From NCBI GenBank assembly GCA_021029095.1, contig JAJOHG010000199.1, positions 1 through 46,626 of the forward strand: a stretch of DNA of 46,626 nucleotides, written 5' to 3'. A model generated the notes under the pieces. That model did not search any database and had not been told where the DNA came from. It saw only the letters and a list, made by a program, of their open reading frames with translations. The translations under genes were made by a program, and so were the position numbers. This document shows, piece by piece, positions 1-11,018 of the stretch. Positions within the stretch are counted from its first letter, which is position 1. The number at the start of each line of letters is the position of its first letter. This DNA is from Phellopilus nigrolimitatus. Taxonomy: Eukaryota; Basidiomycota; Agaricomycetes; Hymenochaetales; Hymenochaetaceae.

Positions 1-175
1 ATGTATTATGTAATGCTTCCCTTGAAGCGGCAGAGTCCATGGATGGTGCTCTCTATCTTTTGCACTCATCCATTGGACTCAGGCATGTTTAGTTTCTCTA
101 ATACATTATCTTTTGCACTCATCCATTGGACTCAGGTCACTGTCTGTGTTTGTTGTGAGACCACTCCGCCTCACA
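1..175 (+). repeat. Partial LTR of copia family A, plus orientation
   Basis: This is the 3' part of the 278-bp family A LTR, cut by the start of the window. It matches 11119-11296 in the same orientation and the inverse of 1016-1193 and 6828-7005. It ends in the LTR terminus CCGCCTCACA at 175. The next base belongs to the family A leader read on the opposite strand, so LTR and internal sequence are in opposite orientations here. It also carries the two spaced copies of the 29-bp internal repeat typical of this LTR. Confidence 0.85.
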
Positions 176-1015
176 AGATGTGGACATGACGATGAGAGCG
201 ATGGTAGACGATGGTGGTGCGAGTGAGAGTGCAAAGTTGGGGATCAAACGGACAAGCGGTTGGGGCGTGATGGCCGAAAACGTGTACAAGCCAATTACGC
301 GATTTGCAGATATCAGGTCAATACCAGCCAAACAGATTCCAAAACACCCAAAATGGTCAATGTATACACAGAATCGTCGCAAGACAGTGCTGGTCTGTCA
401 GTCTGTTAAGACTCCGCAGGCACCGCTGGATGAGAGAGGCTCTAGGCTTAAGTAAACGCTTAGAAAAGCGTCACAAAGGGCAAAACTAAGGCCCTGCAGT
501 CGAGCTTCACAACCAATAGACTATCTGATCCAACAACAACCAAATGGAATGAAATGGGTCTGAACTGTCAGGTACCAGAGCTGGCAAACCGCGCAAAACG
601 CGACACAGAGGGGGAACGGGTGGAGCGATTGAGACGCAAATCAACACACACCGAGACGACGTGAACACGAGCACGTGTGTGAAATCGCAGAGCGATCGAG
701 CAAGAACTGAGTCCGCTATGCAGAAACGATGCAGGGAGCAGACAAGCAGACAGATAGAGACTGCAAAAGTCGAAATCGATGCAGCACCCTCAAATCGAAG
801 TCGAATCGGCCACACGTTGGTACGACGAGTGGGACAAGAGTAACGAGACGACGTGCGAAGTTTCAGCACGATCCGTCGAGCCGATTTCGAGCGATGAGAT
901 GAAAGGCAGAGAGTGCAGATGAGGGGATGATAAGGATGGATGTCGAAGCAGAGGGGTGTAGAGTGCCAGCAAGTGCGAATGGCGGCACGAAAATCGACAC
1001 AAAGAGACCAAGGCG
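176..1015 (-). mobile_element. Truncated family A leader (5' untranslated) fragment
   Basis: Non-coding. It matches the leader of the full-length element (about 5818-6640) in the same minus orientation, with scattered substitutions. It starts just inside the gag start region and stops before the primer binding site; about 180 bp next to the primer site, present at 6645-6827, are absent. It is bounded on the left by a plus-oriented LTR end and on the right by the 3' LTR of the full-length element. It must come from a different copy from the neighbouring element. The small ORFs in it have no recognisable product. Confidence 0.75.
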
Positions 1016-1293
1016 TGTGAGGCTGAGTGGTCTCACAACAAACACAGACAGTGACCTGAGTCCAATGGATGAGTGCAAAAGATGATATATTATGGAAACT
1101 AAACATGCCTGAGTCCAATGGATGAGTGCAAAAGATAGAGAGCACCATCCATGGACTCTGCCGCTTCAAGGGAAGCATTATGTAATACATCAACATGTCA
1201 GGTGACGCAGAACAACAAGTCAGGAGTTCAAGTCACCTGGTACGCAAAATAATAAAAGGAAATAAAGTGTCCAAGATCATACTATATCCAATA
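1016..1293 (-). repeat. 3' LTR of family A element
   Basis: 278 bp. On the minus strand it starts TATTGG and ends CTCACA, so it has TA in place of the usual TG at the 5' terminus; all three complete LTRs of this family in the window share this. It contains a 29-bp direct repeat at 1055-1083 and 1108-1136. The purine tract abuts its start. Confidence 0.9.
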
Positions 1294-1302
1294 CTCCCCC
1301 CT
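1294..1302 (-). other. Polypurine tract of family A element
   Basis: The minus strand reads AGGGGGGAG immediately before the 3' LTR start TATTGG. This is the expected place for the plus-strand primer of reverse transcription. Family B has a nearly identical tract. Confidence 0.75.
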
Positions 1303-1321
1303 GATCTGACACGCCTGTCAA

Positions 1322-4300
1322 TCACAAAAGACCCAGCATACCACGCATCTCAATCACCTTCACGCGTCCAAGCGCCTTGGTCATGATGTCAGCCGGCATA
1401 GACTTGGTGGGGAGGTAGCGAATGTCAATGAGACCCGACTCAACCACATCGCGCAGCCAGTAGTGCCGCAAGTCCAGGTGCTTCATCCGTCCATGGTGTT
1501 CAGGGTTCCTGGCAACAGCAAGGGCAGATTGGTTGTCCACATAGAGTGTGGAGGGCGCATTGAACTCATAGCCAAATTCAGAGAACAAGTTGCGCAACCA
1601 CATAATCTCCTGACCACCCTGAACAGCAGAGATGTATTCCGCTTCAGTGGTAGAGAGAGTGACAATAGTCTGAAGTCGACTAGCCCAGCTGATAGCACCA
1701 GTTCCCATCTTAACCACCAGGCCGCTTGTAGAGCGCCTGTCATCCTCATCCCCTCCATGGTCCGCGTCAGTGAATGTGGTGAACAATTCAGACGAGTTCT
1801 TGTCAGGCGCATAAGTCAACTTCATGTCTTTGGTACCCTGAAGGTAACGACACAAGTGCTTTGCAGCCTTCCAGTGAGCAGGACCAGGATTAGAACTGAA
1901 GCGCGCAAGAAGTCCAACTGCATAGGAGATGTCAGGACGCGTTGCCACAGCCAGATACATGAGTGCACCAATCAGCTGCCTGTAGGGGACAGTCTTCATG
2001 AATGCGATCTCTTCTGGAGTGAGGGGACCCATGGACTTGCTGAGACGATGGCCTTCTGGTAGTGGAGTGGAAACCTCGCTGCATCCAGCCATTTCAAAGC
2101 GCTCAAGTAAGTCAGTGATGTATTGGCACTGAGACAGGGATAGGGATCGGATTGAGCGGTCTCTCTCAATATGGACGCCAAGCAGAAAGGAGGTAGGGCC
2201 GAGGTCGCGCAGTTTGAAGTGCTTTTCAAGTTCGCGCTTGACAAACAAGAATTGCTCCTTTGACTTTGCAGCAATGGTCATGTCATCCACATAGACTGGG
2301 ATGATGATGCGCACATCGTCGCGTCTGTAGACCCAAATGCTGTTGTCGCAGCGAACCAAAGAGAAGCCCATGCCCTTCAACACAGAGTCGAGTTTCTTGT
2401 GCCATTGGCGTCCAGCTGCTTAAAACCATAGATGGCCTTAGCAAGCTTAAGCACAAAGCCGGCGCCATAGTACTCCTCAAACCCTTCTGGTTGGTCCATG
2501 TAGACGTCATGATCCAAGTCACCATTGAGGAACGCAGTGGAGATGTCAATGCTGAACAACTCCAGGTCCTCAATTGCAGCCAAGGCCAGTATAGCGCGAA
2601 GTGCAGCCCACTTGGCAGTAGGAGCAAACACCTGTGCAAACTCTAAGCCAGGGCGCTGTGAGTAACCCTTTGCCACCAATCGCGCCTTGTGCCTGTCCAC
2701 TGAGCCATCTGCCTTGCGCTTGAGTTTGAACACCCACCGACAGCCAATGGTCTTGCGACCAGAAGGAAGTCTGACTGGGGTGAAGGTGCCATTCTCAACA
2801 AGACTGATAAACTCGTCCATTGCAGCCTGTTCCCAGAGGGAAGCGTCAGGACGTCCCTTGATGTCTCTCCAGTGTACTGGCTCAGGACCATACTGGGTGC
2901 GCACCTCCGCAGAGAAGACATGCTCAAAGCAGTTTGTAGACTTCAACACATGATTGTGTGCGTCCTCAAAACTGATGTAGCAGTCCTCAAGTGCTGCATT
3001 TGCCCCAAAGTCCATAAGCCCAGCAAACATAAGCGCCTCAGCCTGCATCTCATCCTCAGACATGATGTCTAACTCGTCACTGCGCTCAATCACAGGCTCA
3101 GGTGTAGGTGCTGCTGCTGGTGCTGGTGCAGCTGGAGCCCTAGGAATGCGACGACCTGGATAATCTGCAAGTGGATTAATCACTGCATCTCTGTACCCAT
3201 GCATGGGACGCGGCTGAGGGCGCCAGGACGTTGAAGGCCAAGAAGGCGCTTCAGATGCAGGTGTAGACTCAGGTGCAGGAGTGGGAGCAGGAGGTTCCTT
3301 AGGTCGTTTCGCAGGAGGAGGGTGAGCAGAGGGAGAGAACACAGGAGGGTCAGGAGGGACATCCGATGGAGCTCGCTCGCGCTTTACAGCAGGCCGAGTT
3401 GGAGTCACCGGAGGTGGTGCAGGACGAAAAGGAGGAGTGACTGGAGCTGGTGGAGGACGAGGAGGAGGAGTGTCAGGACGAGGAGGAGGAGGAGCTGGTG
3501 GATTAGCAGGCAAAAGAAGTGGCGGAACATCATCCACATCGCCATCTCCCCCCTGTTCCGGCACAGCTGTAGCCTCTGGAGGAGTTGGAACCCTTAAGTC
3601 GACAGGAGACCTGGTATTTCCAGGGAACACGCGCTCATCAAACTGAGCAGAGTCGCTAATGACCTCTTTGCGCGTTATGGAGTTCCAGAATATCCAGCCT
3701 TTGTAGTTCTCAGGGTAACCAATAAAAGAGCATTTCTGCGTATGTGACTGGAGCTGTTTGCGCATATCTTTCTTGACATGCACATAGGAGGTGCAGCCAA
3801 ATACTCGAAAATGCGACACATCCGGCTTGGAATTGTGCCACAGCTCATAGGGCGTCTTGCCCTGGACAGCAGAAGTTGGAGAGCGATTGTGTACATGAAC
3901 AAAAGCATTGACCGCATCCCACCAGAAACTGGCAGGCAGGTGTGCTTCGTTCAGCATAGTAGTAATGCCCTCAGCTAAAGTGCGATTAGCGCGCTCAGCT
4001 ACTCCATTCTGGTGGGGTTCATCACGAACAGTGTGTTGCCCGGTGGATCCCTTCAGAAATGCAGAATTGCTCCCATGCCTTGGGCATGTACTCTCCTCCC
4101 TTGTCATCGCGCGTCGCTTTGATCTTCAGGCTGAGCTGGTTCTCTGCATGTGCTTTGTAGCGCTTGAAAGCGTCAAATGCATCGCTTTTCTTCTTAAGGG
4201 GTATGACTCCCCAGCGCCGACTGAAATCATCAATGAATGTGATCCAGTAACGATAACCATGCCGAGTTTGAACTGGCAGAGGGCCATGCACATCAGAGTG

Positions 4301-5827
4301 GACCAGCTGCAACAGACCAGTAGAACGATGCGATGCAAGTCTTGAGACATTTGACCGGTGCTGCTTGCCTGCAATGCAAGGCTCGCAGATTGGGTCAGGC
4401 GACTCCATAGACTTCACAATAATCCCCTTAACCATGTCATGATCAATCAGTCTCTTGACATCCCCATGATTCAAGTGCGCAAAACGACGATGCCAGAGCG
4501 TTAAGTCGAGTGGACAGGTGCTAACCATGCCAGAGAATTGGGTCATGGGCACAACTTGTCCATTGAGGAACGCGGCGTAGTTGGTGTTGATTGAAGCAGT
4601 GAAGAGGAGAGTGCCGTTGCGACGAAATAGAATCTGATCAGACTTGATAGTGACAATGTAGGATTTGACACGAGTTAAATACAGGACTGAGAGGAGATTG
4701 TTTCTGAGATCTGGTACATGAAGAACGCGCTCAAACTCTAGCAGACGACCCTTCTTTCCATTGACCACTGGTTGAAAGCGGACAGTCCCCATTCCAACCG
4801 AGTAAATAACGTCGTTGTTGGCGAGGCAGATGGGTGTGCGATTAGGGGTATATTGGTTGAACCAATGACGATGAGGTGTCATGTGGCAAGTGGCGCCTGT
4901 ATCAACAATCCAGTCAGATCCTGCATCAGAGAGGAGGGGCGAGTTGGGATTTGTGAAGTCATGGGTACTTGCATTGCCAGCAAACTCAGCAGACTGAGTT
5001 GACTCTGTATCCTCCTGTGCCGCATTCGCCTTTGCCTTGCCTCCCCTCTTCTTCTTGTCCTTCAACTCCTTCATCGCATCACGACGCTTGTAGCAAGTTG
5101 CTTCAAGGTGGTTCTTCATGCCACAAAAATCGCAGACAAGAGGCTGAGACGAGGAGGAGGACGATGAAGTCGATTTGGAGTGTGGAGCAGAGGCCTTGAG
5201 AGCGAGTGCAGAGTCTGCAGCACGAGGGCCACTGGCTTTCTGCTCCTGCAAGAACGCTTTCTTGACCGTCTCGAGGGTGAAGGTAGGCATAAGAAGGAGA
5301 GCAGATCGAAAAGCCTTGTACTCGTCTGGGAGGGCGCGAATCAGACACATGGACGCAAGCTCATCCTCAAATTGGACAAGGGTGAGCTTAGAGCTGCGCG
5401 CATTCCTGAGCTTGTGCAACGACTCCTCAACGCGAGCAGTGAGAGCAGTAAGCGACTCGTCCTCGGCTTTGGCAATGCTGAAGAACTCGTCATAGGCAAT
5501 AAAACGCGACGCCGCATTGTCCTGCTGGTTGAGCTCCTTCAGCTTCTTCAACATCTCCACTGGGTTACCCAAATCGTCCTGAACCAGGATCTGCATGCCA
5601 TGCTCGAGTTTTCCGTAGATAAAACCAGCTGCTTGCTCCGATTTCTCCTCCCATGCCTCCTGCTCCTCTGCCTTTGATGGTTTCGTCGCAATGCCAGAAG
5701 CGATGCGCCAGAGAGTTTTGGCTTGGAGAGCAGCTCGCATTTCGAGTTTCCATGTCGCATAGTTGCTGTCATTGAGCTTAGCGAAGGAAAACGTCGATTG
5801 CGAGTCGGAGGTGGTAGATGCGGACAT
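1322..5827 (-). pseudogene. Copia family A gag-pol polyprotein, two frameshifts
   Basis: Retrotransposon polyprotein of roughly 1500 codons starting at ATG 5827. In order: a gag domain (FAKLNDSNYATWKLEM), a CCHC knuckle (CDFCGMKNHLEATC), an aspartic protease motif DTGATCHM, an integrase HHCC zinc site (HRRFAHLNH, CEPC) and DDE core (SDVHGP, FIDDFS, HQNGVAER), a proline-rich linker of more than 100 residues (about 3590-3100), reverse transcriptase with YVDD, and RNase H (DADHGGDEDDRRSTSG, STTEAEY, VDNQSA). It is broken twice. One extra base near 4037, before HQNGVAER, is absent from the partial copy at 8265-11296. One missing base near 2419 falls in the LKQAGYQW region of RT. The RNase H end and the stop at 1322 are intact. 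Confidence 0.93.
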
Positions 5828-6095
5828 GACGATGGGAGCGATGGTAGACGATGGTGGTGCGAGTGAGAGTGCGAAGTTGGGGATCAAACGGACAAGCGGT
5901 TGGGGCGTGATGGCCGAAAACGTGTACAAGCCGAATTACGCGATTTGCAGATATCAGGTCAATACCAGCCAAACAGATTCCAAACACCCAAAATGGTCGA
6001 TGTATACACAGAATCGTCGCAAGACAGTGCTGGTCTGTCAGTCTGTTAAGACTCCGCAGGCACCGCTGGATGAGAGAGGCTCTAGGCTTAAGTAA

Positions 6096-6111
6096 ACGCT
6101 TAGAAAAGCGT
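6096..6111. other. Perfect hairpin in family A leader
   Basis: ACGCTT-AGAA-AAGCGT, a 6-bp stem with a 4-base loop, conserved in the second leader copy at 456-471. It could be an RNA structure in the genomic transcript; its role is unknown. Confidence 0.4.
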
Positions 6112-6814
6112 CACAAAGGGCAAACTAAGGCCCTGCAGTCGAGCTTCACAACCAATAGACTATCTGATCCAACAACAACCAAATGGAATGAAATGGGTCT
6201 GAACTGTCAGGTACCAGAGCTGGCAAACCACGCAAAACGCGACACAGAGGGGGAACGGGTGGAGCGATTGAGACGCAAATCAACACACACCGAGACGACG
6301 TGAACACGAGCACGTGTGTAAAATCGCAGAGCGATCAAGCAAGAACTGAGTCCGCTATGCAGAAACGATGCAGGGAGCAGACAAACAGACAGATAGAGAC
6401 TGCAAAAGTCGAAATCGATGCAGCACCCTCAAATTGAAGTCGAATCGGCCACAAGTTGGTACGATGAGTGGGACCAGAGTAAGGAGACGACGTGCGAAGT
6501 ATCAGCACGATCCGTCCAGCCGATTTCGAGCGATTTGACGAAAAGCAGAGAGTGCAGATGAGAGGATGATAAGGATGGATGTCGAAGCAGAGGGGTGTAG
6601 AGTGCCAGCAAGTGCGAATGGCGGCACGAAAATCGACACAAAGGCGACGGACACACCACAGAACCCAACCCTGCGATTACAGCCCAATCTGAACAGCCAG
6701 AACTTTGCAGTTGACAGAAACTCTTCCAGAGGGACCAGATCAACTCCGATTTGAACGAAAATCAAGGAGGAGGTTGTCGACGGTGTACTGAACGTTGTTG
6801 TGAAGTTACAGCGC

Positions 6815-6827
6815 AAGGCTCATAACC
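6815..6827 (-). other. Primer binding site, initiator-tRNA anticodon-arm type
   Basis: Directly after the 5' LTR on the minus strand. The plus strand reads AAGGCTCATAACC, which is the anticodon stem-loop sequence (CAT anticodon) of initiator tRNA-Met. The match lies inside the tRNA rather than at its 3' CCA end. This fits half-tRNA priming as known for Drosophila copia. The same 13 bases occupy the same place in the unrelated family B element. Confidence 0.75.
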
Positions 6828-7105
6828 TGTGAGGCGGAGTGGTCTCACAACAAACACAGACAATGACCTGAGTCCAATGGATGAGTGCAAAAGATAATAT
6901 ATTATGGAAACTAAACATGCCTGAGTCCAATGGATGAGTGCAAAAGATAGAGAGCACCATCCATGGACTCTGCCGCTTCAAGGGAAGCATTATGTAATAC
7001 ATCAACATGTCAGGTGACGCAGAACAACAAGTCAGGAGTTCAAGTCACCTGGTACGCAAAATAATAAAAGGAAATAAAGTGTCCAAGATCATACTATATC
7101 CAATA
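6828..7105 (-). repeat. 5' LTR of family A element
   Basis: 278 bp, nearly identical to 1016-1293 (three differences noticed, all within the first 90 bp on the plus strand). It contains the family's 29-bp direct repeat. Its outer end abuts the 180-bp inverted repeat at 7106. Confidence 0.9.
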
Positions 7106-7285
7106 TTACCCGAGTGTACTTTGGTATTGGCGCCCGTGCCACAACCACTACAAAACTCAAACTTGTTACCAAATTAGGAAAATCCCCCATGCTCAGCACC
7201 ATTCTTATTTGTATTTTCAGCATAGTAATTCTTCTACTGCACGTAAAAACATGATTTCTTTTGCGTTCTCAAGCGCCTCACAATA
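7106..7285 (-). repeat. Left arm of 180-bp inverted repeat
   Basis: Starts TTACCCGAGTGTACTTTGG and is a close reverse complement of 11297-11476. Both ends of the homologous stretch coincide with LTR ends: the left edge abuts the family A 5' LTR, and the far edge of the partner arm abuts the LTR ending at 11296. It may be the terminal inverted repeat of a DNA transposon, or an older inverted duplication cut by LTR insertions. No coding potential. Confidence 0.75.
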
Positions 7286-7624
7286 CCTACACGATTATGT
7301 AACATAGTAGATGGGTTTGGGGGCTGAAAAATAACCCCTGAGACGATTTGTCCTGAACCTATCCAGCCTGCAGACTTTCCAGACTGTATGCACCAGATTC
7401 TGAAAAATCCAAGCCGGTACCTTTTTGTGTGGATGATACTGTTGGAAAGGTCTACTTCAGGCCTTCCAGATGGTGTATCTATCTCTCCCATCCGTTTGGT
7501 ATTCAGCTCAGAATTCAATCTTGAAACCCCTGCTGAAATGTGTAGCCTCGGACTGTACGATCATTTTTATTATAATATCATTGCAATCGGACCAGAACTT
7601 GCTTCTCTATCAGCAAAATACTAT
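7286..7624. other. Non-coding interval
   Basis: AT-rich sequence between the inverted repeat arm and the foldback. Only short ORFs with no recognisable product. It is probably the interior of a decayed mobile element. Confidence 0.5.
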
Positions 7625-8046
7625 CACTGCGTGCATCCACTTAGAATCCTCCCATGGTGAGTCAATTAGTTGTTTTATTTAATTGTGGCTTTCTTCACAC
7701 AATATAGTTTAACACTTTTGGACACTTTTATCCAGATTGATTTTTAACTTCCTTAAGCCTTTCTCCACACAGTATACTTAAACTTTCTTTTTGCCTTTGT
7801 CCACACAAAAAAGGCTTATTAAAGGGGTGCTTTGACAAAAACATGCCTTTCTTAAGCCTTTCTTGTGTGGACAAAGGTGAAAAGAAAGTTTAAGTATATC
7901 ATTCAGAGAAAGGCATAAGAAAGTTAGAAAGTCATTTGGATAAAAGTGACCAAAAGTGTTAAACTATAATGTGTGGAGAAAGCCACAATTAAATAAAACA
8001 ACTAATCAACTCACCATGGGAGGATTCTAAGTGGATGCCCGCAGTG
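7625..8046. mobile_element. 422-bp foldback (MITE-like palindrome)
   Basis: Two arms of about 190-200 bp are imperfect reverse complements around a short centre near 7820-7845. Termini are CACTGCG at 7625 and CGCAGTG at 8046, both continuing with GCATCCACTTAGAATCC-type sequence. Arm landmarks that mirror each other include ATCCTCCCATGGTGAGT, TAATTGTGGCTTTC, GTTTAACACTTTTGG and CTTTGTCCACACAA. It is flanked by AT/TA dinucleotides but no longer duplication is clear. No ORF. It is best explained as a non-autonomous foldback/MITE. Confidence 0.75.
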
Positions 8047-8060
8047 TATAAACCATGATG

Positions 8061-8130
8061 GGAATGACTCGAACTGGCTACCAACCAGGATCGTAACCTG
8101 CCATGCGAAGCAGTGGCCACTACTCAAGGA
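8061..8130 (-). repeat. tRNA-like repeat, copy 1
   Basis: On the minus strand this reads AGTGGCCACTGC, TTCGCATG, GCAG, then further down GTTCGAGTC. This resembles a tRNA anticodon arm with the loop of a CGC (Ala) tRNA, followed by a T-loop/B-box. Related cores occur at 8221-8255 and 13160-13192. It is too degenerate to be a working tRNA and may be a SINE-like remnant. Confidence 0.35.
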
Positions 8131-8220
8131 CAGAGGTGAAGTTTGGGAAGGGGGCCAGGAAATTGGTGCTCTATCACAAGTACATTTGCATCACATTAAC
8201 CTTGACAGATCAGGAAAACA

Positions 8221-8255
8221 GGAATCGTATACTGCCATGCAAAGCAATGGCCCTC
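8221..8255 (-). repeat. tRNA-like repeat, copy 2 (core only)
   Basis: The minus strand carries GGGCCATTGCTTTGCATGGC followed by a TACGATTCC segment, close to the cores at 8095-8120 and 13160-13192. It lies immediately left of the family A LTR fragment at 8265. Confidence 0.35.
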
Positions 8256-8327
8256 TCCCACAAGTTGCACTCATCCATTGGACTCAGGTCACTGTCTGTG
8301 TTTGTTGTGAGACCACTCCGCCTCACA

Positions 8328-11018
8328 CCATGGACTTGCTGAGACGATGTCCTTCTGGTAGTGGAGTGGAAACCTCGCCGCATCCAGCCATTTCAAAGCG
8401 CTGAAGTAAGTCAGTGATGTACTGGCGCTGAGATAGGGATAAGGATTGTATTGAGCGGTCTCTCTCAATATGGACACCAAGCAGGAAGGAGGTAGGGCCG
8501 AGGTTGCGCAGTTTGAAGTGCTTTTCAAGTTCGCGCTTGACAAACAAGAATTGCTCCTTCGACTTTGCAGCAATGGTCATGTCATCCACATAGACTGGAA
8601 TGATGATGCGCACATCGTCGTGTCTGTAGACCCAAATGCTGTTGTCGCAGCGAACCAAAGAGAAGCCCATGCCCTTCAACACAGAGTCGAGTTTCTTGTG
8701 CCATTGGTATCCAGCTTGCTTAAGACCATAGATCGCCTTAGCAAGCTTAAGCACAAAGCCGGCCCCATAGTACTCCTCAAACCCTTCTGGCTGATCCATG
8801 TAGACGTCATGATCCAAGTCACCATTGAGGAACGCAGTGGAGATGTCAATGCTGAACAACTCCAGGTCCTCAATTGCAGCCAAGGCCAGTATAGCGCGAA
8901 GTGCAGCCCACTTGGCAGTAGGAGCAAACACCTGTGCAAACTCTAAGCCAGGGCGCTGTGAGTAACCCTTTGCCACCAATCGCGCCTTATGCCTGTCCAC
9001 TGAGCCATCTGCCTTGCACTTGAGTTTGAACACCCACCGTCCCATTCTCAACAAGACTGATAAACTCGTCCATTGCAGCCTGTTCCCAGAGGGAAGCGTC
9101 AGGACGTCCCTTGATGTCTCTCCAGTGTACTGGCTCAGGACCATACTGGGTGCGCACCTCCGCAGAGAAGACATGCTCAAAGCAGTTTGTAGACTTCAAC
9201 ACATGATTGTGTGCGTCCTCAAAACTGATGTAGCAGTCCTCAAGTGCCGCATTTGCCCCAAAGTCCATAAGCCCAGCAAACATAAGCGCCTCAGCCTGCA
9301 TCTCATCCTCAGACATGATGTCTAACTCGTCACTGCGCTCAGTCACAGGCTCAGGTGTAGGTGCTGCTGCTGGTGCTGGTGCAGCTGGAGCCCTAGGAAT
9401 GCGACGACCTGGATAATCTGCAAGTGGATTAATCACTGCATCTCTGTACCCATGCAAGGGACGCGGCTGAGGGCGCCAAGACATTGAAGGCCAAGAAGGC
9501 GCTTCAGGTGCAGGTGTAGACTCAGGTGCAGAGGTAGGAGCAGGTGGTTCCTTGGGTCGTTTCGCAGGTGGAGGGTGAGCAGAAGGAGAAGACACAGGAG
9601 GGTCAGGAGGTACATCCGATGGAGCTCGCTCGCGCTTTACAGCAGGCCGAGTTGGAGTCACCGGAGGTGGTGCAGGGCGAAAAGGAGGAGTGACTGGAGC
9701 TGGTGGGGGACGAGGAGGAGGAGTAGCAGGACGAGGAGGAGGAGCTGGTGGATTAGCAGGGAGAAGAAGTGGCGGAACATCATCCACATCGCCATCTCCC
9801 CCTTGTTCCGGCACAGCTGTAGCCTCTGGAGGAGTTGGAACCCTTAAGTCGACAGGAGACCTGGTATTTCCAGGGAACACGCGCTCATCAAACTGGACAG
9901 AGTCGCTAATGACCTCTTTGCGCGTTATGGAGTTCCAGAATATCCAGCCTTTGTAGTTCTCAGGGTAACCAATGAAGGAGCATTTCTGTGTGTGTGACTG
10001 GAGCTGTTTGCGCATATCTTTCTTGACATGCACATAGGAGGTGCAGCCAAATACTCGAAAATGCGACACATCCGGCTTGGAATTGTGCCACAGCTCATAG
10101 GGCGTCTTGCCCTGAACAGCAGAAGTAGGAGAGCGATTGTGTACATGAACAAAAGCATTGACCGCATCCCACCAGAAACTGGCAGGCAGGTGTGCTTCAT
10201 TCAGCATGGTGGTAATGCCCTCAGCCAAAGTGCGATTAGCGCGCTCAGCTACTCCATTCTGGTGGGGTTCATCACGAACAGTGTGTTGCCGGTGAATCCC
10301 TTCAGAAATGCAGAGTTGATGTATTCTCCTCCCTTGTCATCGCGCGTCACTTTGATCTTCAGGTTGAGCTGGTTCTCTGCATGTGCTTTGTAGCGCTTGA
10401 AAGCATCAAATGCATTGCTTTTCTTCTTAAGGGGTATGACTCCCCAGCGCCGACTGTAATCATCAATGAATGTGATCCAGTAACGATAACCATGCCGAGT
10501 TTGAACTGGCAGAGGGCCATGCACATCAGAGTGGACCAGCTGCAACAGACCAGTAGAACGATGCGATGCAAGTCTTGAGACATTTGACCGGTGCTGCTTG
10601 CCTGCAATGCAAGGCTCGCAGATTGGGTCAGGCGACTCCATAGACTTCACAATAATCCCCTTAACCATGTCATGATCAATCAGTCTCTTGACATCCCCAT
10701 GATTCAAGTGCGCAAAACGACGATGCCAGAGCGTTAAGTCGAGTGGACAGGTGCTAACCATGCCAGAGAATTGGGTCATGGGCACAACTTGTCCATTGAG
10801 GAACGCGGCGTAGTTGGTGTTGATTGCAGCAGTGAAGAGGAGAGTGCCGTTGCGACGAAAGAGAATCTGATCAGACTTGATAGTGACAATGTAGGATTTG
10901 ACTCGAGTTAAATACAGGACTGAGAGGAGATTGTTTCTGAGATCTGGTACATGAAGAACACGCTCAAACTCTAGCAGACGACCCTTCTTTCCATTGACCA
11001 CTGGTTGAAAGCGGACAG
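8328..11018 (-). pseudogene. Partial family A gag-pol (protease end to RT)
   Basis: Starts within the region just after the protease motif and runs through integrase (HRRFAHLNH, FIDDYSRR) and the proline-rich linker into RT (YVDDMTIAAKS). It ends before the later part of RT and all of RNase H. Gag, the zinc knuckle and the protease active site are missing. The reading frame is broken near 10240-10310, where sequence before the third integrase catalytic residue is altered, and near 9040, where about 47 bp just before the first RT motif are deleted. It is very similar to the full-length copy elsewhere, and it lacks that copy's extra base and missing base. Confidence 0.9.

Larger units (their letters stand above)
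1016..7105 (-). mobile_element. Full-length Ty1/copia retrotransposon, family A
   Basis: A 6.09-kb LTR retrotransposon on the minus strand: 5' LTR 6828-7105, primer binding site 6815-6827, leader of about 1 kb, gag-pol 5827-1322, polypurine tract 1294-1302, 3' LTR 1016-1293. The order gag, protease, integrase, reverse transcriptase, RNase H is the copia order. The two LTRs differ at three positions that I can see out of 278, so the copy is fairly young. No target duplication is visible: the left flank is another family A fragment and the right flank begins TTACC. The coding region has two frameshifts, so this copy should not make a complete polyprotein. Confidence 0.92.

Noticed and set aside
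507..1196. A 229-codon minus-strand ORF and similar small ORFs in the LTR/leader regions
   Set aside because: They repeat wherever the LTR and leader repeat, cross the LTR boundary and have no recognisable domain; chance ORFs in repeat sequence.
5820..7105. Similarity of 176-1293 to 5818-7105 taken as two copies of one very long LTR
   Set aside because: The primer binding site and polypurine tract place the LTR ends at 278 bp; the rest is leader, and the left leader lacks the primer-site end.
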